DNA of 64,000 nucleotides from Aquabacterium sp. A7-Y (GTDB lineage Bacteria; Pseudomonadota; Gammaproteobacteria; Burkholderiales; Burkholderiaceae_C), in contig NZ_JAPFBW010000011.1 in NCBI RefSeq assembly GCF_026153205.1, positions 124,001 to 188,000 on the forward strand. Direction: 5' to 3'. Under the pieces are notes generated by a model that did no database searches, was not told where the DNA came from, and saw only the letters and a list, made by a program, of their open reading frames with translations. This document shows, piece after piece, positions 16,225 to 25,976 of the stretch. A program made the translations under genes and the position numbers. Numbering within the stretch: the first letter of the stretch is position 1; each line of letters opens with the position of its first letter.

Positions 16225-17364
16225 TCAAGGCAGCGGGAGTTCCACGACCAGGCCCAGCGGCAGCTGGTCCTGTGGCTGCTCGCCGTCGCCATGCCCCCCG
16301 AGCACGAGCACACGGGTCGGCCCCAACACAATCAGCTCCGGGAACATCGCCGGGCGCGGCAGCCGGACGGGCGCCTCGATCCATCCGGAAATGCCGGGGG
16401 AAAGCAGGTAGACCGTGTCTCGGAGCTGATAACGATCGTCCATGCCGCCTGCCACCACCAGCCATTTCCCGGTCCAGCAGGCGCCGGGCGCGAACAGCCG
16501 CGCGGGCAGCCTGGGGAAGGACGTGTCATTGAACCGCCCCGTCGACGGATTGAACTCGGTGACGCTGTCGAAGTGCGGCGGAGCACCGCCGGCCGCCTCG
16601 CCGAGTCCGCCGACCAGGAGCAGCCGGCCCCCGTACTCCGCCGAGGCCAGGGCCCGGCGCAGGGGTGGCACCATCGGCTGATCCCAGGGGACGAAGGCCT
16701 GCTCCTTGAGATCGAACACGTCGATGGCCTCGTGCCAGCTGCCCGACCGGTCGCCGCGGCGCCTCGGCGTGCCATCCCACCCCGCGACCAGGAAGGCCCG
16801 GTTTCCGCTGTGCAGCAGGACGTTGGAGGATCGGCGGCGTGGCATCTGGCAGACGAAGGACCAGCGGTCGCGCCGGATGTCGTAGCGGAACACGCTGTCG
16901 TCGGAGACGGCCGGCCAGCCGACCTCCTCGGGCCGCCAATCGGGGTAGTCCAGGCCCCGCTCGTAGCGGAACCCGCCGAAGGCGTACAGGTAGTCCCGGG
17001 TGGCGAGCATGCGCAGGCCCTGCACCGCAAACGGATAGCGGCTCAGCCTTCGCCAGCTCCGGGTCGACAGCTCGTATTCGAGCAGCTCGTCGCTGAAGTT
17101 CGCGGCCGGGTAGGTGTGGTACCTCCCGACATGCCCGCCGAGCACGTACACCTTGTCTCCAGCACGCGCCTGTGCGAAGGACGACCTCGGCGGCTGCTCG
17201 AAGAGCGTCGCCACCCGGTTGAAGGGCGGCCGCTCGGCGCCGGCAGACGCTGATTCGCCAGGGGCCGCCCTTGCGTGGGGAGGCAAGACCTGGCCCAGAG
17301 CGCCTTTCGATCGCACAAGCGCTGCTGCGGCGGCGCTGCCAAGAAGAAAACCACGACGTTGCAT
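16225..17364 (-). CDS. Tat-exported Kelch-repeat protein
   Basis: 379 residues; GGAGG five bases before the ATG at 17364 supports the start. The N-terminus MQRRGFLLGSAAAAALV is a twin-arginine signal. The mature part is made of Kelch repeats, each with the GG and Y/W pattern: DKVYVLGGHVGRYHTY, DYLYAFGGFRYERGLDYPDW, NRAFLVAGWDG, GGRLLLVGGLGEAAGG, KWLVVAGGMDDRYQLRD, TRVLVLGGHGDGEQPQ. About six repeats fit one beta-propeller. Export by Tat suggests folding in the cytoplasm, possibly with a cofactor or ligand. No enzyme motif was seen. It lies 131 bases downstream of a membrane protein gene on the same strand. Confidence 0.85.
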   Translation of the reverse strand: MQRRGFLLGSAAAAALVRSKGALGQVLPPHARAAPGESASAGAERPPFNRVATLFEQPPRSSFAQARAGDKVYVLGGHVGRYHTYPAANFSDELLEYELSTRSWRRLSRYPFAVQGLRMLATRDYLYAFGGFRYERGLDYPDWRPEEVGWPAVSDDSVFRYDIRRDRWSFVCQMPRRRSSNVLLHSGNRAFLVAGWDGTPRRRGDRSGSWHEAIDVFDLKEQAFVPWDQPMVPPLRRALASAEYGGRLLLVGGLGEAAGGAPPHFDSVTEFNPSTGRFNDTSFPRLPARLFAPGACWTGKWLVVAGGMDDRYQLRDTVYLLSPGISGWIEAPVRLPRPAMFPELIVLGPTRVLVLGGHGDGEQPQDQLPLGLVVELPLP

Positions 17365-17495
17365 GAGGTCCTCCAGGGGTAGGGAGACGGGCGATTCCGC
17401 GTCTCCAGCTCCCTGGGACTTTGCACGCTGCCGAGCAGCGGCGCCGCAACAGGAGGTGGCGGAAAGGACACTGCCCCCGCCGCGCGGCGGGATGA

Positions 17496-18236
17496 TCAGC
17501 CGGGCTCCCGGGGGTCCCGCATCAAACCAAGCCCCTCCCCCTTGGCGAACCAAGAGACGCCGAAGGCGACGATCGCCACCGACTCCAGCCAGAACACCGG
17601 CGAGTAGCGGCTCAGCCGGCACTTCAGGCTCTCCGGCAGCAGCCCCTGGTAGACCAGCAGGGCCGCCAGCGCGCCCAGCATCACGACGCCGCAAGTGCGG
17701 TAGACCCGATTGCGCCGGATCTTCTGGGGCGTGCGCCGCTGCGGGTCGTCGGTCTCCGTGAACAGGAAAAGCGAGAAGTAGGCCAGCGACAGGAAAAACA
17801 GGCTGGCACAGCCGAGGTGCACGTACCCCGACCAGGTCGTCGCCGTCGGGCAGGACAGCGCCGGCGTGGTCGGGCACAGCGCCAGCCCGATGGCCCCGGC
17901 GCAAGCCGCCTTGCCGGCCCGGTTGTCGCGTTCGTCGTAGCCGCGGTAGGTGAACAGGAACACGCCCAGCGCGCACATCGTGCCGACAAACACGTCGCGC
18001 ATGCCGGTGTAGTAATAGGAGCTGATCGATTCCTGGATACGCGCTGTGCGGAACGCGAGCACCTCGCCCAACACCAGCAGCGCGGGCAGCAGCATGCCGA
18101 GGGTCCCGACCGCCTTGCGCAGCGTCAGGTAGGAAACCAGCAGATGGTTTTCGTCGCGCCGCGCCTTGCGGTGGGAGGACGGCGGGCGCTCGGTAGAGCC
18201 AGATGGAGCCTGTGCGTTCGAATGAAGGGGGGCCAT
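17496..18236 (-). CDS. Polytopic membrane protein, family not recognised (DUF998-like)
   Basis: 246 residues from the ATG at 18236. After a charged cytoplasmic N-terminus (residues 1-30) there are about seven hydrophobic segments: TLGMLLPALLVLGEVL, FVGTMCALGVFLFTY, CAGAIGLAL, YVHLGCASLFFLSLAYFSLF, TCGVVMLGALAALLVY and VFWLESVAIVAFGVSWFA. A conserved-looking loop SISSYYYTGMRDVFVG and the cysteine-containing loop LCPTTPALSCPTAT are distinctive. These patterns resemble DUF998-type integral membrane proteins; no function is known. The C-terminal charged segment (KGEGLGLMRDPREPG) is probably cytoplasmic. Confidence 0.78.
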   Translation of the reverse strand: MAPLHSNAQAPSGSTERPPSSHRKARRDENHLLVSYLTLRKAVGTLGMLLPALLVLGEVLAFRTARIQESISSYYYTGMRDVFVGTMCALGVFLFTYRGYDERDNRAGKAACAGAIGLALCPTTPALSCPTATTWSGYVHLGCASLFFLSLAYFSLFLFTETDDPQRRTPQKIRRNRVYRTCGVVMLGALAALLVYQGLLPESLKCRLSRYSPVFWLESVAIVAFGVSWFAKGEGLGLMRDPREPG

Positions 18237-18576
18237 GTCGAGGTGTCGTTGACTGCACGAGCGCAGCGATATCGACGCCGGACCATGCGGTCCACGACAC
18301 GGCGTTTTTTTACAGGGCGTGGATTGTGCGAGGAAAGGTAAGGTGGGGCGGGCAGCGGCCAAGTCGGCGCGCGCATCTGCAAGCTGTCGGGCAGGCGGCG
18401 TGGCAAGAAAGCGGAAGCAGCGACCCTCATTTCGCAGCTCTACATTTCGCTTCCGCTGTTGGCAAATGCAGCCCGCTCCGGACTCGATGTCGAACCGCGG
18501 AGCGCGACGACGGCCAGGTCTTTCTACACTGGGGTTTTCAGCCCGGCGCCCTGTGGCCCCCTGCTCCCGACCTGCC
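18237..18576. other. 340-base divergent intergenic region
   Basis: It separates the minus-strand membrane protein from alkB on the plus strand. I see a T-run near 18,305 and no convincing gene, operator or Ada box; promoters for both genes should lie here. Confidence 0.5.
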
Positions 18577-19230
18577 ATGACGGAAGATTTTTTTTGCGAC
18601 GCCTTGCCCGGTACGGGCGGACGTGAGTCCCTTGGGGCGCAGGCCGTCGTCCTGCGCGGCTTTGCCCTGCCCCGGGCTGCGGAGCTGCTGGCCGACATCG
18701 GGCGCATCGAGCAGATCTCTCCCTTTCGGCACATGCTCACGCCCGGCGGCTTGCCGATGTCGGTCGCGCTGACCAATTGCGGCCTCCTGGGCTGGACCAG
18801 CGATCGCCACGGTTACCGCTACACCCGCATCGACCCGCAGACCGGCCAGCCCTGGCCGGCGATGCCCGAGGCCTTCCTGCAGCTGGCGCGCGCCGCGGCG
18901 CAGGAAACCGGGTTCGACGCTTTCGAGCCGGACGCCTGCCTCGTGAACCGCTATCTCCCCGGGTCGCGGCTGAGCTTGCACCAGGACAGGGACGAACTCG
19001 ACTTCAGCGCGCCCATCGTGTCGGTCTCGCTGGGCGTGCCGGCGGTGTTTCTGTTCGGCGGCCTGCGGCGTAGCGACAAGGCCACACGCATCCCGCTGCT
19101 GCATGGCGATGTGGTGGTGTGGGGCGGCGTGGACAGGCTGCGGTATCACGGCGTCCTGCCGCTCAAGGAGCAGCAGCATCCGTTGCTCGGCCGGCAGCGC
19201 GTGAACTTCACCTTTCGCAAGGCGGCCTGA
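18577..19230 (+). CDS. alkB: DNA oxidative demethylase AlkB
   Basis: 217 residues, one more than E. coli AlkB. AlkB uses Fe(II), 2-oxoglutarate and oxygen to remove 1-methyladenine and 3-methylcytosine lesions. Visible residues are the iron triad H135-x-D137 (in NRYLPGSRLSLHQDRDE) and H191 (RYHGV), and the 2-oxoglutarate arginines R208 and R214 in RQRVNFTFRKAA. Substrate-side motifs PGGLPMSVALTNCG and GWTSDRHGYRY also match AlkB. The upstream in-frame codons before 18577 give no AlkB-like sequence, so the ATG at 18577 is preferred. No ada gene is adjacent. Confidence 0.95.
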   Translation: MTEDFFCDALPGTGGRESLGAQAVVLRGFALPRAAELLADIGRIEQISPFRHMLTPGGLPMSVALTNCGLLGWTSDRHGYRYTRIDPQTGQPWPAMPEAFLQLARAAAQETGFDAFEPDACLVNRYLPGSRLSLHQDRDELDFSAPIVSVSLGVPAVFLFGGLRRSDKATRIPLLHGDVVVWGGVDRLRYHGVLPLKEQQHPLLGRQRVNFTFRKAA

Positions 19231-19408
19231 AAAGGGCGAAGCGCGGCAGCAAACGGGCCGGCCCAGGCCTTACACCCTGACAAGTAGCGCAGGAAGTGGT
19301 GAATTCCCGCGGGGTCGATATCACGCCCGGCTGGTTTCGTGGGAACATCGCGCCCGGCGCGGCTCGGGCGTACGACCGTGCGAGACTATTTCCATAGAGA
19401 GGGATTTC

Positions 19409-20350
19409 ATGTTCCGCAAAACGATGTCGGCCGCCGTGGGCGGCTTGTTCCTGCTGACCCTGGCCGCCTGCGGCGGCGGCGGTGGTGGCGACGACGGCCC
19501 GGCGACCACCGGTGACCTGACGGCGGCCAACTACGAGTCGCGCGCCGACGCCTCGGTCGACACCACCTTGGCGACCACGGACTTCGAGAACGGCAACATC
19601 GCCGTGCCGCAGGCCGTCGGCGCCCGCCCCCTCGACGGCAAGGTGTCGATCGGCAGCGTCTCGCAGTTGATCGCCCGGCGTGTGCTGGCCGACAACTACC
19701 GCGAGCAGCCGATGGCCGGCGAACCGGTGTCGGTGCCCTGCGACTGGGGCGGCCGCATCCTCATGAGCGGGCAGTTCAGCAACCCGCCGCGCTCCGGCCA
19801 GACGATCACCCTCCAGGCCGAGAATTGCCAGGACAACGAAGACGACGAGCCGGTCAACGGCTCCATCACCGCTACCGTCACCCGCTATGCCGAGGACGGT
19901 CCGGTCTACAGCCTGGGCCTGCGGATGGTGTTCTCGCACTTCGGCAGCGAGGACCAGCACGTCTCGGGCTCCGCCTCGTTCAGCCTCACCTATGACCGCA
20001 ACGCCGGCGAGGTCGTGCGCTCGGAGTACGTCTTCAAGGGACTCGCCGTGACCACGCCGTCCGGCACGCTGCAGTGGCACCACGGGGTCAGGGTGGTGCG
20101 CGCGGGCGACGGCGACCAGCTGAGCCTCAACGGGCACATCCAGATCGACGGCGACTACTACGCGCTGGAGCAGAACCAGCCTTTCCATGCGGTCTCCGGC
20201 ATGCCGGAAAGCGGCAAGCTGACGGTGGTGGACAAGGACGGCGACCGGCTCGAGATCGTGGCTGGTGCGGACCGCTTCACCTACACCTTCTATGCGAAGG
20301 GCAGCACGTCGCCGACGGCGACCTCGGTGCGGCTGCACTCCGAACTCTGA
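19409..20350 (+). CDS. Lipoprotein, hypothetical
   Basis: 313 residues. Signal peptide MFRKTMSAAVGGLFLLTLAA with lipobox LAAC and a GGGGGGDDG linker. The mature part is beta-rich and acidic with no recognised domain; it has two cysteines (VPCDWGG and AENCQDNEDDE) that could form a disulfide. The DDE-rich loop might bind calcium but this is speculative. It is transcribed alone and ends before an intrinsic terminator at 20,390-20,416. Lipoproteins with this poly-glycine linker recur in the window (8.8, 11.7, 16.0 kb). Confidence 0.8.
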   Translation: MFRKTMSAAVGGLFLLTLAACGGGGGGDDGPATTGDLTAANYESRADASVDTTLATTDFENGNIAVPQAVGARPLDGKVSIGSVSQLIARRVLADNYREQPMAGEPVSVPCDWGGRILMSGQFSNPPRSGQTITLQAENCQDNEDDEPVNGSITATVTRYAEDGPVYSLGLRMVFSHFGSEDQHVSGSASFSLTYDRNAGEVVRSEYVFKGLAVTTPSGTLQWHHGVRVVRAGDGDQLSLNGHIQIDGDYYALEQNQPFHAVSGMPESGKLTVVDKDGDRLEIVAGADRFTYTFYAKGSTSPTATSVRLHSEL

Positions 20351-20389
20351 CCGACGTGCCGGGGCGAGCGCCCCGAGCGGTCACACCCG

Positions 20390-20416
20390 AGGGCCACGGC
20401 AGTGGCCCTTTTCTTT
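20390..20416 (+). terminator. Rho-independent terminator
   Basis: AGGGCCAC-GGCA-GTGGCCCT forms a perfect 8-bp stem with a four-base loop, followed by TTTCTTT. It sits 40 bases after the lipoprotein stop codon. Confidence 0.85.
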
Positions 20417-20420
20417 GGCC

Positions 20421-21035
20421 TCAGCCAGGCGCACCGGCACGGCGCAAAGCCACTTGCCTGCGCCGCACGCGGCGTGCAAGCATCACCGCGCGAGCGTCCC
20501 GGCCGAACCACCAGGCCAGCAGACCATAAGCGAGCAACACCCCGACCGCGGCCATTCTGGCGTCCCAGGCGCCCTGCCCCAGCAACAGCCAGACCATCGC
20601 ACCCGCATAAGCCCCCATGCCCACCACGAAAAAAGCGCTGATCGCGACGACCAGCATGCCGCCCGCGCCGGGCCGGACATCAAGCGTCCCGTCCTCATGC
20701 AAGGTCGCGTACAGCAGGCTGGCGCGCAGTTCCTCCAGGGAGAACTGGCCGGAGCGGTAAAGCGCCATCACCGCGGCACCCAGCCGCTGCGACACCGGCT
20801 TGCCGAGCACCGCCCGGAACAGGGCCTCGCGTTTGGCCATCAGGATCAGCTCCTGCGCCTCGGCCTGGCCTTCGGCCTCACCCAGCAGGTAGGCGTACTG
20901 CTTGAAGCGCCGCTTGCGGAGGTATTCGTCATTGAACTCGAGCAGGGCCTTGACGGCCTTGTACAGTGCAGCCGCCACGGCGGCGGCGGCGGGGCCGAGA
21001 CCCGATGTGGAGGTGAGCAGTTCGCCGAGTTGCAT
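20421..21035 (-). CDS. Membrane-associated hypothetical protein
   Basis: 204 residues; GGGGAGG eight bases before the ATG at 21035 supports the start. The N-terminal 110 residues are helical and charged (EFNDEYLRKRRFKQYAYLLG, AEAQELILMAKREALFRAVL). Two hydrophobic segments follow (MLVVAISAFFVVGMGAYAGA and MAAVGVLLAYGLLAWWF), then a basic tail. This suggests a cytoplasmic helical domain anchored by a C-terminal membrane hairpin. I recognise no family. It converges on the 19.4-kb lipoprotein gene across the terminator. Confidence 0.7.
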   Translation of the reverse strand: MQLGELLTSTSGLGPAAAAVAAALYKAVKALLEFNDEYLRKRRFKQYAYLLGEAEGQAEAQELILMAKREALFRAVLGKPVSQRLGAAVMALYRSGQFSLEELRASLLYATLHEDGTLDVRPGAGGMLVVAISAFFVVGMGAYAGAMVWLLLGQGAWDARMAAVGVLLAYGLLAWWFGRDARAVMLARRVRRRQVALRRAGAPG

Positions 21036-21197
21036 GCCGTGGTCCTCCCCGTGCGGGTTGCCGTCTACCGCTCGGTTGTACTCTTCCGGCGCCGCGCTGT
21101 GGACCGGCCGAACCGACAGATGAGGGCACAGCTGGGAGACCGACCGGTGACGTCCTTCAGCCGTCTCCCGGACTGAGCCGCGTAGGCGCCTGATCCG

Positions 21198-22022
21198 CTA
21201 GTCGGCTTTCTGGCGGTCCGGAATGGCCCGGGTCCACTCGGCCACGTCGTTCTCGCTCATCTTGCCGAAAGGAAACACGCGCCCGTCCTGGTAGCCCTGC
21301 TGCTCGACGTCCTGCAGGTACTGCTCGCGCGACAGCAGGGTGCCGGCGCACAGCTTGTGGTCCGGCGGCGGCGCGTGGATTTCCTCGCGCAGCCGCCCCA
21401 GCAGGCTGTCCATCACCCAGGCCGGCACCAGGCGGCGCTCGGCAGGATAGATGTAGCCGAACAGCACCATGTGGCTCAGCAGCACCCGCCAGTGCCGCCC
21501 GAAACGGTCCACCAGGCGCTGCCAGTCGAGCTGGCCGGCGCGGGCCCGCAGCAGGTGGGCCACGTCGGCACCGTCGTGCCGTTCGCGCTCCATGATGAAG
21601 GCCTTGGACCAGATCGTCTCCTCGGCCGGACACAGCCCGACCGGCACGCCCAGCACCTCGGCGTCGCACGCATGGCGGAACCAGTCGTCGTCGGTCTCGG
21701 TCAGGCCGTTGCCCGAGTTGAAGATGAGGTCCACGAAGGCGCTTCCGGCGTAGACCTTGCCCAGCCAGTGCGGAAAGCTCAACTCGGTCTGCCAGCCCGC
21801 GGCCTGCAGGGCCGCTTCGGCCGCTTCGTAGTCGCGGCGCCGGATGAACAGGTCCAGGTCCTTCGTTTGCCTCTCGATCCCGGTGTAGCAGGTGAAGGCA
21901 TATGCCCCTCCCACCAGGAAGGGCACGCCGGCGGCGTTCAGGGTCTCCAGGACTTGCCGGTAGAACGAGGCGCTCTCCGGGTCCAGATCGCAAGGCGCTG
22001 TGATCGAGAGTTCTTCAGCCAT
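21198..22022 (-). CDS. Nucleotidyltransferase-fold protein
   Basis: 274 residues from the ATG at 22022. The N-terminal region has the pol-beta nucleotidyltransferase pattern: VPFLVGGAYAF for the G-G motif and TKDLDLFIRRRDYEAAEAAL for the catalytic D-x-D pair, with a third acidic residue in FVDLIFNSGNG. This is the arrangement of the MNT/AbiEii-related group that can modify tRNA or proteins. The rest (LDWQRLVDRFGRHWRVLLSH, LCAGTLLSREQYLQD) is helical. Its usual toxin partner is absent; instead a metallophosphoesterase is divergent, 81 bases away. The substrate is unknown. Confidence 0.8.
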   Translation of the reverse strand: MAEELSITAPCDLDPESASFYRQVLETLNAAGVPFLVGGAYAFTCYTGIERQTKDLDLFIRRRDYEAAEAALQAAGWQTELSFPHWLGKVYAGSAFVDLIFNSGNGLTETDDDWFRHACDAEVLGVPVGLCPAEETIWSKAFIMERERHDGADVAHLLRARAGQLDWQRLVDRFGRHWRVLLSHMVLFGYIYPAERRLVPAWVMDSLLGRLREEIHAPPPDHKLCAGTLLSREQYLQDVEQQGYQDGRVFPFGKMSENDVAEWTRAIPDRQKAD

Positions 22023-22103
22023 GGATGCCTGCCAACGTTTTGGGATGGCATCGACGAGCAAGCGTCGTGCCCTGCCCGGCCAGACAGCGAGGAAGCCAGT
22101 GAT

Positions 22104-22877
22104 ATGAAGCAACAAGAAACGATCCGCTTCGCCGTCGTCGGCGACATCCACTGCCACAAGGAGTCCGCGGGCACCCTGCGGGAGTTTTTCAGCCAGGCTT
22201 CGGAAACGGCGGACGCGCTGCTGCTCTGCGGCGATCTCACCGATTACGGCCTGGCCGAGGAAGCCCACGTGCTGGTCAACGAACTGGCGGCAGCGGCAGC
22301 GGTGCCCATCGTCGCCGTGCTCGGCAACCACGACTTCGAGTCGGGCCGGCCGGACGAGGTCAAGCGCATCCTGAGCGACGCCGGCGTGCGCGTGCTCGAC
22401 GGCGAAGCCTGCGAGGTGCACGGCGTTGGCATCGCGGGCGCCAAAGGTTTCGCGGGGGGGTATGGACGCGGCGCGCTGGGGCCCTGGGGCGAGGGCATCA
22501 TCAAGCAGTTCGTCAACGAGGCGATGCAGGAGGCGATGAAGCTGGAGTCCGCCCTCGCCAAGCTGCGCACGCCGCACCGCCTGGCGCTGCTGCACTATGC
22601 GCCCATCGTCGCGACCGTCGAAGGCGAGCCGGTCGAGATTTTTCCTTTCCTCGGCACCAGCCGCTTGGAAGACCCGCTGATCCGCTATCCGGTGAACGCC
22701 GTCTTCCACGGCCACGCGCACCGGGGCTCACCCGAGGGCCGCACGGTCAACGGCACGCCGGTCTACAACGTCGCGATGCCCTTGCTGCGCCGCAGCTACC
22801 CGGACCAGCCGCCGTTCCGCATCTTCGACGTGCCGCGGGAAGCGGCGGCGAAGGCGGCGCCCGCCCTGGCGCCTTGA
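22104..22877 (+). CDS. Metallophosphoesterase
   Basis: 257 residues; GAGGAA stands ten bases before the ATG at 22104. All five calcineurin-like motifs are present in order: VVGDIHCH, LCGDLTDYG, VLGNHDF, LLHYAP and GHAHRG. These ligand two metal ions and hydrolyse phosphomonoesters or diesters; the substrate is not apparent. There is no signal peptide, so it acts in the cytoplasm. It is divergent from the nucleotidyltransferase gene; the shared short intergenic region suggests coordinated expression, and the pair might add and remove a nucleotidyl group (inference). Confidence 0.9.
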   Translation: MKQQETIRFAVVGDIHCHKESAGTLREFFSQASETADALLLCGDLTDYGLAEEAHVLVNELAAAAAVPIVAVLGNHDFESGRPDEVKRILSDAGVRVLDGEACEVHGVGIAGAKGFAGGYGRGALGPWGEGIIKQFVNEAMQEAMKLESALAKLRTPHRLALLHYAPIVATVEGEPVEIFPFLGTSRLEDPLIRYPVNAVFHGHAHRGSPEGRTVNGTPVYNVAMPLLRRSYPDQPPFRIFDVPREAAAKAAPALAP

Positions 22878-23091
22878 GCCGGCCGCAGGGGCGGGCTGCC
22901 AACGCCGCTCGGCCACGGCGGCCGCCGCCCTGCGCCTGCTGGGCGTTGCGCGAGGCGGTCTTGCCGCCGCGGTCGTGGCCCGCGGAGGCACCGGCACCCG
23001 AATCGCGGGCCCTGCCGGTGTCGGGCAGCGGGCCGTCGGCGTCGGAGCGCACCTGGGGCGAGGCAAGGCCGGTGCCCGGCGCCCGCGTCGC

Positions 23092-24009
<918 letters not shown>

Positions 24010-24066
24010 TGCTGTCTCCTGCCGGTCGATGGAGCCGAAATCATGGCATACCGCCGGCCGTTCCTC

Positions 24067-25416
24067 TCAGGGGCCGACGACACCCGCCAGCGTCAGCCCC
24101 AGGCCCAGCGCACCACAGGCGGCCAGCAGCGGCACCACACCGAGCTTGAAGCGGAACAGCGCCACGGCCGCGGCCAGCGCGATCGCTGCCGAGATCGCAT
24201 CGAAGCGCCCGCCCCGGCCCTCGGGCCAGAGCACGTGGGCCGCGAAAAACAGCGCCAGGTTGAGGATCACGCCGACGACGGCCGCGGTGATCGCCGTCAG
24301 CGGAGCGGTGAAGCGCAGCCTGCCGTGGGTGGTTTCGACGAGCGGGCCACCGGCGAAGATGAAGACGAAGGACGGCAGGAAGGTGAAGAAGGTCACCACA
24401 CCCGCCGCCGTCGCGCCGGCGAGGAACAGTGCCTCCGGCCCGAACACCTGGCGCGCCCAGCCACCGACAAAACCGACGAAAGCCACCACCATGATGAGCG
24501 GACCGGGCGTGGTTTCGCCCAGCGCCAGCCCGTCGATCATCTGCGCGCCGGAGAGCCACTGGTGCTGCTCCACCGCCCCCTGGTAGACGTAAGGCAGCAC
24601 CGCATAGGCGCCGCCGAAGGTCAGCAGCGCGGCCTTCGAGAAGAACCAGCCCATCTGCACCAGCGTGCCCTGCAGGCCCTGCGCGGCGACCAGGGCCGCC
24701 ATGGCCGCGAGCCACAGCCCCAGCCCCGTGGCCAGCACCGCCACCAGGCGGCGGCGTGAAAAGCGGGCGTGCGCCGGGGTGGGCGTGTGGTCGTCGATCA
24801 GCGCGGGGCCGTAGCCCTGGGCTGCGCCGTCGTGCCCGCCGCCCAGGGCGAAGGCGTCCGGTGCCCAGCGGCTCCCGACGTGCCCGAGAACGCCGGCCGC
24901 CAGCACGATGGCGGGGAACGGCAGTTCGAACACGGCGATCGCGACAAAAGCCGCCGCCGCGATGCCCCACAGCCAGCGGTGGCGCAGCGCCCGGGTGCCG
25001 ATGCGGTGGGCCGCATGCAGCACCAGGGCGGTCACCGCCGGCTTGATGCCGTAGAAGACGCCGGCCACCGCCGGCACCTGCCCGAAGGCCAGGTACACCC
25101 AGGACAGCGCGATGAGGATCAGCAGCGAGGGCAGCACGAACAAGGCGCCGGCGACGAACCCGCCCAGGCTGCGGTGCATCAGCCAGCCGATGTAGGTGGC
25201 GAGCTGCTGTGCCTCCGGCCCGGGCAGCACCATGCAGTAATTGAGCGCGTGCAGGAAACGCCGCTCGCTGACCCAGCGGCGCCGCTCGACCAGTTCGGTG
25301 TGCATGATGGCGATCTGGCCGGCGGGCCCGCCAAAGCTGATGAAACCCAGCTTCAGCCAGAACCACCAGGCCTGGCCCAGGGACACCGGGGCCGGCGGCT
25401 GAGGCGTCGCCGCCAT
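24067..25416 (-). CDS. chrA: Chromate transporter ChrA (two-domain)
   Basis: 449 residues, the usual size of a long-chain CHR protein with two homologous halves. First-half motifs: LGFISFGGPAGQIAIMH and MVLPGPEAQQLATYIGWL; second-half motifs: ALLTFGGAYAVLPYVYQG and GLALGETTPGPLIMVVAF. About ten transmembrane segments are apparent. ChrA expels chromate. Its ATG (25416) shares a base with the stop of the upstream MerR-family gene (TGATG), so the two are translated together and chrA is probably controlled by that regulator. The histidine-containing loop GGGHDGAAQGYGPALIDDHT links the two halves. Confidence 0.93.
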   Translation of the reverse strand: MAATPQPPAPVSLGQAWWFWLKLGFISFGGPAGQIAIMHTELVERRRWVSERRFLHALNYCMVLPGPEAQQLATYIGWLMHRSLGGFVAGALFVLPSLLILIALSWVYLAFGQVPAVAGVFYGIKPAVTALVLHAAHRIGTRALRHRWLWGIAAAAFVAIAVFELPFPAIVLAAGVLGHVGSRWAPDAFALGGGHDGAAQGYGPALIDDHTPTPAHARFSRRRLVAVLATGLGLWLAAMAALVAAQGLQGTLVQMGWFFSKAALLTFGGAYAVLPYVYQGAVEQHQWLSGAQMIDGLALGETTPGPLIMVVAFVGFVGGWARQVFGPEALFLAGATAAGVVTFFTFLPSFVFIFAGGPLVETTHGRLRFTAPLTAITAAVVGVILNLALFFAAHVLWPEGRGGRFDAISAAIALAAAVALFRFKLGVVPLLAACGALGLGLTLAGVVGP

Positions 25417-25865
25417 CAGCGGTGCGAGCCGTGCACGTGGTGATCGCGTGGCAGCTCGCGCCGGTTCTCGCGCGACGCCTCGGTGAGCCGGTGCAGGATG
25501 CCGCAATCCTCGGCCGCATGCACCTCCCGGCACAGGGTGCGCAAGGCCTTGAGCTGGCCCTGCAGGGCGCGCAGCTCGGCGATGCGCCGCGCCACGTGGC
25601 CGATGTGCTGGTCCAGCAGTTCGTTGACCTGGCCGCAGCTTTCCCCGGGCGCGTCCTTGAAACGCAGCAGCACACGGATCTCGTCCAAGGTCATGTCGAG
25701 CGAACGGCAATGGCGGATGAACGCCAGCCGCTCGCCATGCGCCGCGGTGTAGATGCGATAGTTGCCTTCGCTGCGCGCCGGTGCAGGCAGCAGTCCTTCA
25801 CGTTCGTAGAAGCGGATGGTCTCCGCCGATGTGGCGGTCGCCCGAGCCAGCTCGCCGATCTTCAT
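25416..25865 (-). CDS. MerR-family regulator, CadR/PbrR type (Cd/Pb-responsive)
   Basis: 149 residues from the ATG at 25865. The N-terminal winged helix reads MKIGELARATATSAETIRFY and EGNYRIY. Three cysteines, C77 (GESCGQVNELLDQHIGHVA), C112 (TLCREVH) and C121 (EDCGIL), match the metal site of CadR/PbrR regulators, and the C-terminal DHHVHGSHR resembles the histidine-rich tail of CadR. These bind Cd(II), Pb(II) or Zn(II) and untwist a promoter with a long spacer. It is odd that the coupled gene is chrA, since chromate is an anion. The promoter region upstream (25,866-25,976) should contain a MerR-type dyad; I did not find a clear one. Confidence 0.88.
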   Translation of the reverse strand: MKIGELARATATSAETIRFYEREGLLPAPARSEGNYRIYTAAHGERLAFIRHCRSLDMTLDEIRVLLRFKDAPGESCGQVNELLDQHIGHVARRIAELRALQGQLKALRTLCREVHAAEDCGILHRLTEASRENRRELPRDHHVHGSHR

Positions 25866-25976
25866 GACATCGCCCTTTGCGTCGGTCTCTCGGTGGGGGT
25901 GAATGCCGCCCGAGTCTACCGCTGCCGTGTGACGCCGGCCCGGGGAAGGCCGCGCCAATCGCCGCGGGCCGCCCTG

